From JAEUMD01 sp036768475 (lineage in GTDB: Bacteria > Pseudomonadota > Alphaproteobacteria > Rhizobiales > Hyphomicrobiaceae), in NCBI GenBank assembly GCA_036768475.1, contig DAIPMW010000011.1, forward strand, positions 1-64,000: a stretch of DNA of 64,000 nt. The letters run 5' to 3'. Both the position numbers and the translations under genes were made by a program. The notes under the pieces are model-generated. The model ran no database searches and was not told the DNA's origin. It saw nothing but the letters and a program-made list of their open reading frames with translations. Of the stretch, positions 60,566 to 64,000 are shown in pieces (position 1 is the first letter of the stretch; every line of letters starts with the position of its first letter).

Positions 60566-61537
60566 CTAGGCGAGCGGGATATACGCGTAGCCATTGCCGT
60601 CCTTCTCGATACGCCCCGCACCGGGCATGCCATAGTGATAGCCGGTGATGATCGACTTATCGGAAACAACGCGATCGAACATGCGGCGGCGGCTCGCCTC
60701 TGCCATCTGCGGATCGGCATCGAAAACGGCGTGCCAGCCGGGATTGCGCGCGAACAGCGCGGGTACGTTCGTAATGTCGGCGAGCACCACGAGCTGATCC
60801 TTACCCGAGCCCAGTAGATAAGTCGTGTGGCCTGGCGTATGGCCGTACGCGGCGACCGCAATGACGCCCGGCGCGACCTCGGCGCCGTCCTCTATGCGCT
60901 TGATGTTCTGCCACTTGGGAAAGGTCGCCTGGATGCGTTTGACAAGACCCTGGCGGTTCTCGGGAAGCTTGGCGAGTGTACCGGCATCGGTCCAGTAGGC
61001 ATATTCGGCATTGGGTACGATAATCTCGGTATTCGGATAGATTTGCGCGTTGGTTTCCTTTTCCATCAGGCCGAAGATGTGATCGGGATGGAAATGCGTC
61101 ACCACGATCATGTCGATCGTCTTGGGATCGATGCCGGCGGCGGCCATGTTGGCGGCAAGCTTGCCGGCTGTGGGCGCCAACTGCGCGCCCGTGCCAGCGT
61201 CGAACATGATGGTCTTGCCGCCCGACTTCACGACCGTCACCGTGAATGGGATCGTGACCTTGTCGTCCGGTAACCCGGCAGCGGCGAGCGCGGCCTTTGT
61301 CTCATCAATGGTGGCGTTCCGGATGAAGCCCGGATCGTGCGGCTTCAACCACTGACCATCCGAGATCGTCGTCACCTCGATATCGCCGACCTTGAAGTTG
61401 TAGAACCCCTTGGCCATCAAATCCGCTGCGGCCTTGCTCTCGGCGAAGACGATCCGTCCATCAAGGCTCAACACAGAAGATGCGGCTGCGGCTGAGACAA
61501 TGAAGCCTCTGCGAGATATGCTTGATTGGCGTGTCAT
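60566..61537 (-). CDS. Tat-exported MBL-fold metallo-hydrolase
   Basis: The 323-residue product has a twin-arginine signal (SISRRGFIVSAAAASSVLSL). The metallo-beta-lactamase zinc motif is VVTHFHPDHIFG with HTPGH later (YGHTPGHTTYLLG), plus VLADITN and a final GYHYGMPG histidine. It most resembles quorum-lactonase-like or methyl-parathion-hydrolase-like MBL proteins, so an exported hydrolase of an ester or lactone is plausible; the substrate is unknown. The ATG of MTRQSSIS has GGGGA upstream. It lies between two rSAM/selenodomain-associated transferase genes on the same strand. Confidence 0.83.
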   Translation of the reverse strand: MTRQSSISRRGFIVSAAAASSVLSLDGRIVFAESKAAADLMAKGFYNFKVGDIEVTTISDGQWLKPHDPGFIRNATIDETKAALAAAGLPDDKVTIPFTVTVVKSGGKTIMFDAGTGAQLAPTAGKLAANMAAAGIDPKTIDMIVVTHFHPDHIFGLMEKETNAQIYPNTEIIVPNAEYAYWTDAGTLAKLPENRQGLVKRIQATFPKWQNIKRIEDGAEVAPGVIAVAAYGHTPGHTTYLLGSGKDQLVVLADITNVPALFARNPGWHAVFDADPQMAEASRRRMFDRVVSDKSIITGYHYGMPGAGRIEKDGNGYAYIPLA

Positions 61538-61595
61538 CCAAATCCCCATGGGTTTGAAGAATTCTGGTGTGGCATCAGCAGTGCACAACGGCGTC

Positions 61596-62351
61596 TCACA
61601 TCGTCGAAATGCGACCGCCACCTTTCGCGGCAGCGCGCGCGTCCGCAGCATGCGATTGCGGACCGGCATAAACGCGCGCAATCATCGCCGGTGAGGCGCC
61701 ACATGCATATAGTGCGAGGCTCGCCTGATTGCGAAAGATGCGCCGCACATACCCTTCCTGGCGATAACGCTCCGCGCTGGTGGTGGCGGGCGTGTGCAAT
61801 GCCGTCAAACGACGCCGACCCAGGCGGCGGACGATGTCCACGTCCTCCATCAAGGCCACGTCTTTATAGCCGCCGATCTCGTCATAAAGGCGACGCGGGA
61901 TAAGCAGGCCCTGATCGCCATAGGGCAGAGCGAACAACGATCGGCGCAACGCAACCAGACTTTCCACCACGCGGGGCAACATCCCCCGATCGTCCAGCGC
62001 AAAGCGGAACGTCGCTGCACCGAGCGGCGCATTGCCTGTATCGACGCGCCCCATAAAGGCAACCGCTTCCAGACCCCAATCGGTGGCCAGCACCGTGTCG
62101 GCGTGCAGGAACAACAACCAGGGTTGGCGCGCGCGGCGGGCTCCCGCCAGCAACTGGCGACCGCGGCCCGGCTCCGTGGTCAAAAGGACCGCGCCGGCCT
62201 GATCGACGATCCTGGTCGTGCGATCCGTCGAGCCGCCGTCAACGATGATGACCTCACGCACGACTCCCTCGACAGCGGACGGCACCAGCGCGGTCAGGCA
62301 AGCGGCCAGATGCCGCTCCGCGTTCAAGGTTGGGATGACGACAGAGATCAT
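61596..62351 (-). CDS. TIGR04283-type family 2 glycosyltransferase
   Basis: The 251-residue product starts (M)ISVVIPTLNAERHLAACL and continues with VIIVDGGSTDRTTRI and WLLFLHADTVLATDWG, the rSAM/selenodomain-associated transferase 2 pattern. FALPYGDQGLLIPRRLYDEI and LMEDVDIVRRLGRRRLT are the acceptor-side motifs. An ATG three codons upstream is also possible. It is divergent from the radical SAM gene. Pathway and product are unknown. Confidence 0.8.
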   Translation of the reverse strand: MISVVIPTLNAERHLAACLTALVPSAVEGVVREVIIVDGGSTDRTTRIVDQAGAVLLTTEPGRGRQLLAGARRARQPWLLFLHADTVLATDWGLEAVAFMGRVDTGNAPLGAATFRFALDDRGMLPRVVESLVALRRSLFALPYGDQGLLIPRRLYDEIGGYKDVALMEDVDIVRRLGRRRLTALHTPATTSAERYRQEGYVRRIFRNQASLALYACGASPAMIARVYAGPQSHAADARAAAKGGGRISTM

Positions 62352-62505
62352 TGCAAACATGTGGCATGCCCGACGACCTGCAACAACCGGAAGATCCCGG
62401 TTTGCCTGCGTCTGCCCGAGGCTTGTGCACCAAGGCTCTTTTGTTCTATATTTGTTCTGGAATGATCGCCCCCTGCCAATAGACGCGACGCGGAGAGGTC
62501 CGTAC

Positions 62506-63639
62506 ATGCACGGCGAGCATGACGAGTGGGATGACAACACGAGTGCTTCAGGCGCGACCGAGCATATCGGACCGGTCGATCGCGAGCGCCGGCGCGGTCG
62601 GGGTGCCGTTTCGAACAGCACGGGGAGGTTCGAGGCGACGGTGCGCTCGGTGTTCGACGATGGCTGGGAGAGCCTCGGTGACCTGCCCGCGTTCACGACA
62701 CATGTCCAGCATGAGCCTGCGCGAACGATCATCACCTCAAACGACAGTCCCGACATCTCCTTCGACCAGTCGATCAACCCCTACCGGGGGTGCGAGCATG
62801 GCTGCATTTATTGCTATGCGCGGCCGACACATTGCTATCTCGGACATTCCGCAGGGCTCGATTTCGAGACACTGCTTTATGCCAAAACCAACGCTGCGGA
62901 GCTGCTCGAACGCGAACTCGCCAATTCGCGTTACCTGCCACGCATCATAGCGCTCGGAACCAATACCGATCCCTACCAGCCGATCGAGCGGGAACTCGGC
63001 ATCACGCGGCAGATTCTCGAGGTGCTGGAGAAAGCACAGCATCCGGTCGGCATCGTCACCAAGTCGGCCTTGGTGATGCGTGACGCTGACATTCTCGGTC
63101 GCATGGCGGAGAAGGGACTGGCCAAAGTCGCAATCTCCGTGACGACGCTGGATCGACAGCTGGCACGGGCGATGGAGCCACGTGCTGCCACACCCCCGCG
63201 GCGGCTGCAGGCGCTCAAGGCGCTAGCGGATGCCGGCATCCCGACAGCGGTCATGATGGCGCCCATCATCCCAGCACTCAATGACCACGAGATTGAGAGC
63301 GTTCTGAAGGCCGCACGCGACTCGGGTGCCAGGGAGGCCGGCTATGTGCTGCTGCGGCTACCTTTGGAGATCAAGACGCTGTTCCGGGAATGGCTTAAGG
63401 AGAATGCACCCGGACGTGCCCGGCGCGTCATCAACATCCTCCAGCAAATGCACGGCGGGCGCGACTATGTCAGCCAATTCGGGCTGCGGCAGACCGGCAG
63501 CGGGCCATATGCGTTGCAGATCGCACAGCGCTTCCGGCTGGCCAAAAAGCGGCTTGGGCTCAGCGGCGAGCGTGTTTCGCTGAGAACGGACTTGTTCCGC
63601 CGCCCAGTTCTCCCCGGCGGACAGCTCGGACTGCTTTGA
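62506..63639 (+). CDS. PA0069-family radical SAM protein
   Basis: The 377-residue product has the radical SAM cluster motif CEHGCIYCYARPTH, which supplies the CxxxCxxC iron-sulfur ligands near residue 100. Core motifs also include SFDQSINPYRGCE, ALGTNTDPYQPIE and VVMMAPIIPALND-like sequence (AVMMAPIIPALND). The N-terminal 80 residues are basic and partly disordered. GGAGAGG precedes the ATG. It belongs to the family annotated as Rv2578c/SplB-like or PA0069-like; no substrate is established. It may be the radical SAM partner of the divergent transferase gene. Confidence 0.85.
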   Translation: MHGEHDEWDDNTSASGATEHIGPVDRERRRGRGAVSNSTGRFEATVRSVFDDGWESLGDLPAFTTHVQHEPARTIITSNDSPDISFDQSINPYRGCEHGCIYCYARPTHCYLGHSAGLDFETLLYAKTNAAELLERELANSRYLPRIIALGTNTDPYQPIERELGITRQILEVLEKAQHPVGIVTKSALVMRDADILGRMAEKGLAKVAISVTTLDRQLARAMEPRAATPPRRLQALKALADAGIPTAVMMAPIIPALNDHEIESVLKAARDSGAREAGYVLLRLPLEIKTLFREWLKENAPGRARRVINILQQMHGGRDYVSQFGLRQTGSGPYALQIAQRFRLAKKRLGLSGERVSLRTDLFRRPVLPGGQLGLL

Positions 63640-63670
63640 CAGACACCCGGGCGCGTCTCAACCTTGGCGC

Positions 63671-64000
63671 ATGAAGATCAGCGATTCGCGCCTGACCCCA
63701 ACGTTCGAGCTGGAATCCGTCGAGCTGGCGCTCGGCGGCGGGCCAATCGTGGGCATCGACGAAGCCGGCCGTGGCCCCTGGGCGGGACCGGTGGTGGCGG
63801 CCGCGGTTATTTTCGATGCGGAAAAGATCCCCGCCGGGATTGCCGATTCCAAACAGCTCGACGCGGATCAGCGTGAGGTGCTGTTCCATCGCATCAAATC
63901 GACCGCGGTGGCCGTCGGCATTGCGATCGCCGACACGGAGCGGATCGACCGCGACAACATCCTCAACGCAACACTCTGGGCGATGGCGCAGGCCGTCGCG
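63671..64000 (+). CDS. rnhB: Ribonuclease HII, N-terminal part (cut by window edge)
   Basis: The first 110 codons of a reading frame starting MKISDSRLTPTFEL are present. The motif VGIDEAGRGPWAGPVVAAAV carries the first catalytic aspartate-glutamate pair of RNase HII, followed by ADSKQLDADQREVLF. The enzyme removes ribonucleotides from DNA. The frame stays open to the end of the window. It begins 32 bases after the radical SAM gene. Confidence 0.92.
   Translation, partial: MKISDSRLTPTFELESVELALGGGPIVGIDEAGRGPWAGPVVAAAVIFDAEKIPAGIADSKQLDADQREVLFHRIKSTAVAVGIAIADTERIDRDNILNATLWAMAQAVA

Overview
The window is a chromosomal segment of a GC-rich alphaproteobacterium, probably of the order Hyphomicrobiales. 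The order-level call is inference. It rests on a NadQ-type NUDIX/winged-helix regulator beside nadABC, a UPF0314 (DUF2585) gene inside the dnaX-ybaB-recR cluster, a DnaX lacking most zinc-site cysteines, and a RimB-RimK fusion. Most of the segment is housekeeping sequence. Two families of palindromic intergenic repeats, here called A (8 copies) and B (4 copies), recur across it and also border the cas locus.

Layout. 0.1-4.7 kb: dihydroorotase, a divergent ygfZ-tag pair, an HD phosphohydrolase and a small tyrosine-phosphatase-like protein. 4.9-10.3 kb: nadQ, two palindromic operator candidates, then the nadA-nadB-nadC operon for de novo NAD synthesis. 10.5-15 kb: two hypothetical membrane proteins, then def-fmt-(secreted protein)-truA on the minus strand. 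15-20 kb: two glycosyltransferases, a RimB/RimK fusion and a MATE exporter. 20-24.6 kb: dnaX-ybaB-UPF0314-recR, SRP RNA and tRNA-Arg(TCT). 24.6-28 kb: metal transport, with mntR divergent from mntH, then a cupredoxin-FTR1 iron-uptake pair. 28-36 kb: a divergent tRNA-Trp-like gene, arginase-ornithine aminotransferase, a 2-oxo-acid dehydrogenase E1alpha/E1beta/E2 operon, and a cytidylate-kinase-like/BON protein. 36-41.4 kb: dodecin, an NfeD-slipin pair and an S10 peptidase.

41.8-51.5 kb holds a type I-C CRISPR-Cas locus, the most unusual part of the window. The usual gene order is cas3-cas5c-cas8c-cas7c-cas4-cas1-cas2. Here cas3 stops in the middle of its first helicase domain and runs straight into the last codons of cas5c, read out of frame, and then in frame into a complete cas8c. 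The result is one 967-codon Cas3(HD)-Cas8c reading frame. The helicase core and Cas5c, the crRNA-processing nuclease of this subtype, are absent. The cas8c start and ribosome-binding site are intact, and an internal start for the small subunit Cas11c lies inside cas8c. cas7c, cas4, cas1 and cas2 are all complete. They are followed by a leader and about 54 almost identical 32-bp repeats, with one spacer present twice and one truncated repeat. The array looks recently maintained although the interference and processing genes are broken.

51.6-64 kb: tRNA-Arg(CCT), a hypothetical protein, an extensin-like secreted protein, a large RTX protein with a recent 112-residue internal duplication, a secreted nuclease-like protein, two rSAM/selenodomain-associated transferases around a Tat-exported metallo-hydrolase, a radical SAM protein, and the start of rnhB, cut by the window edge.
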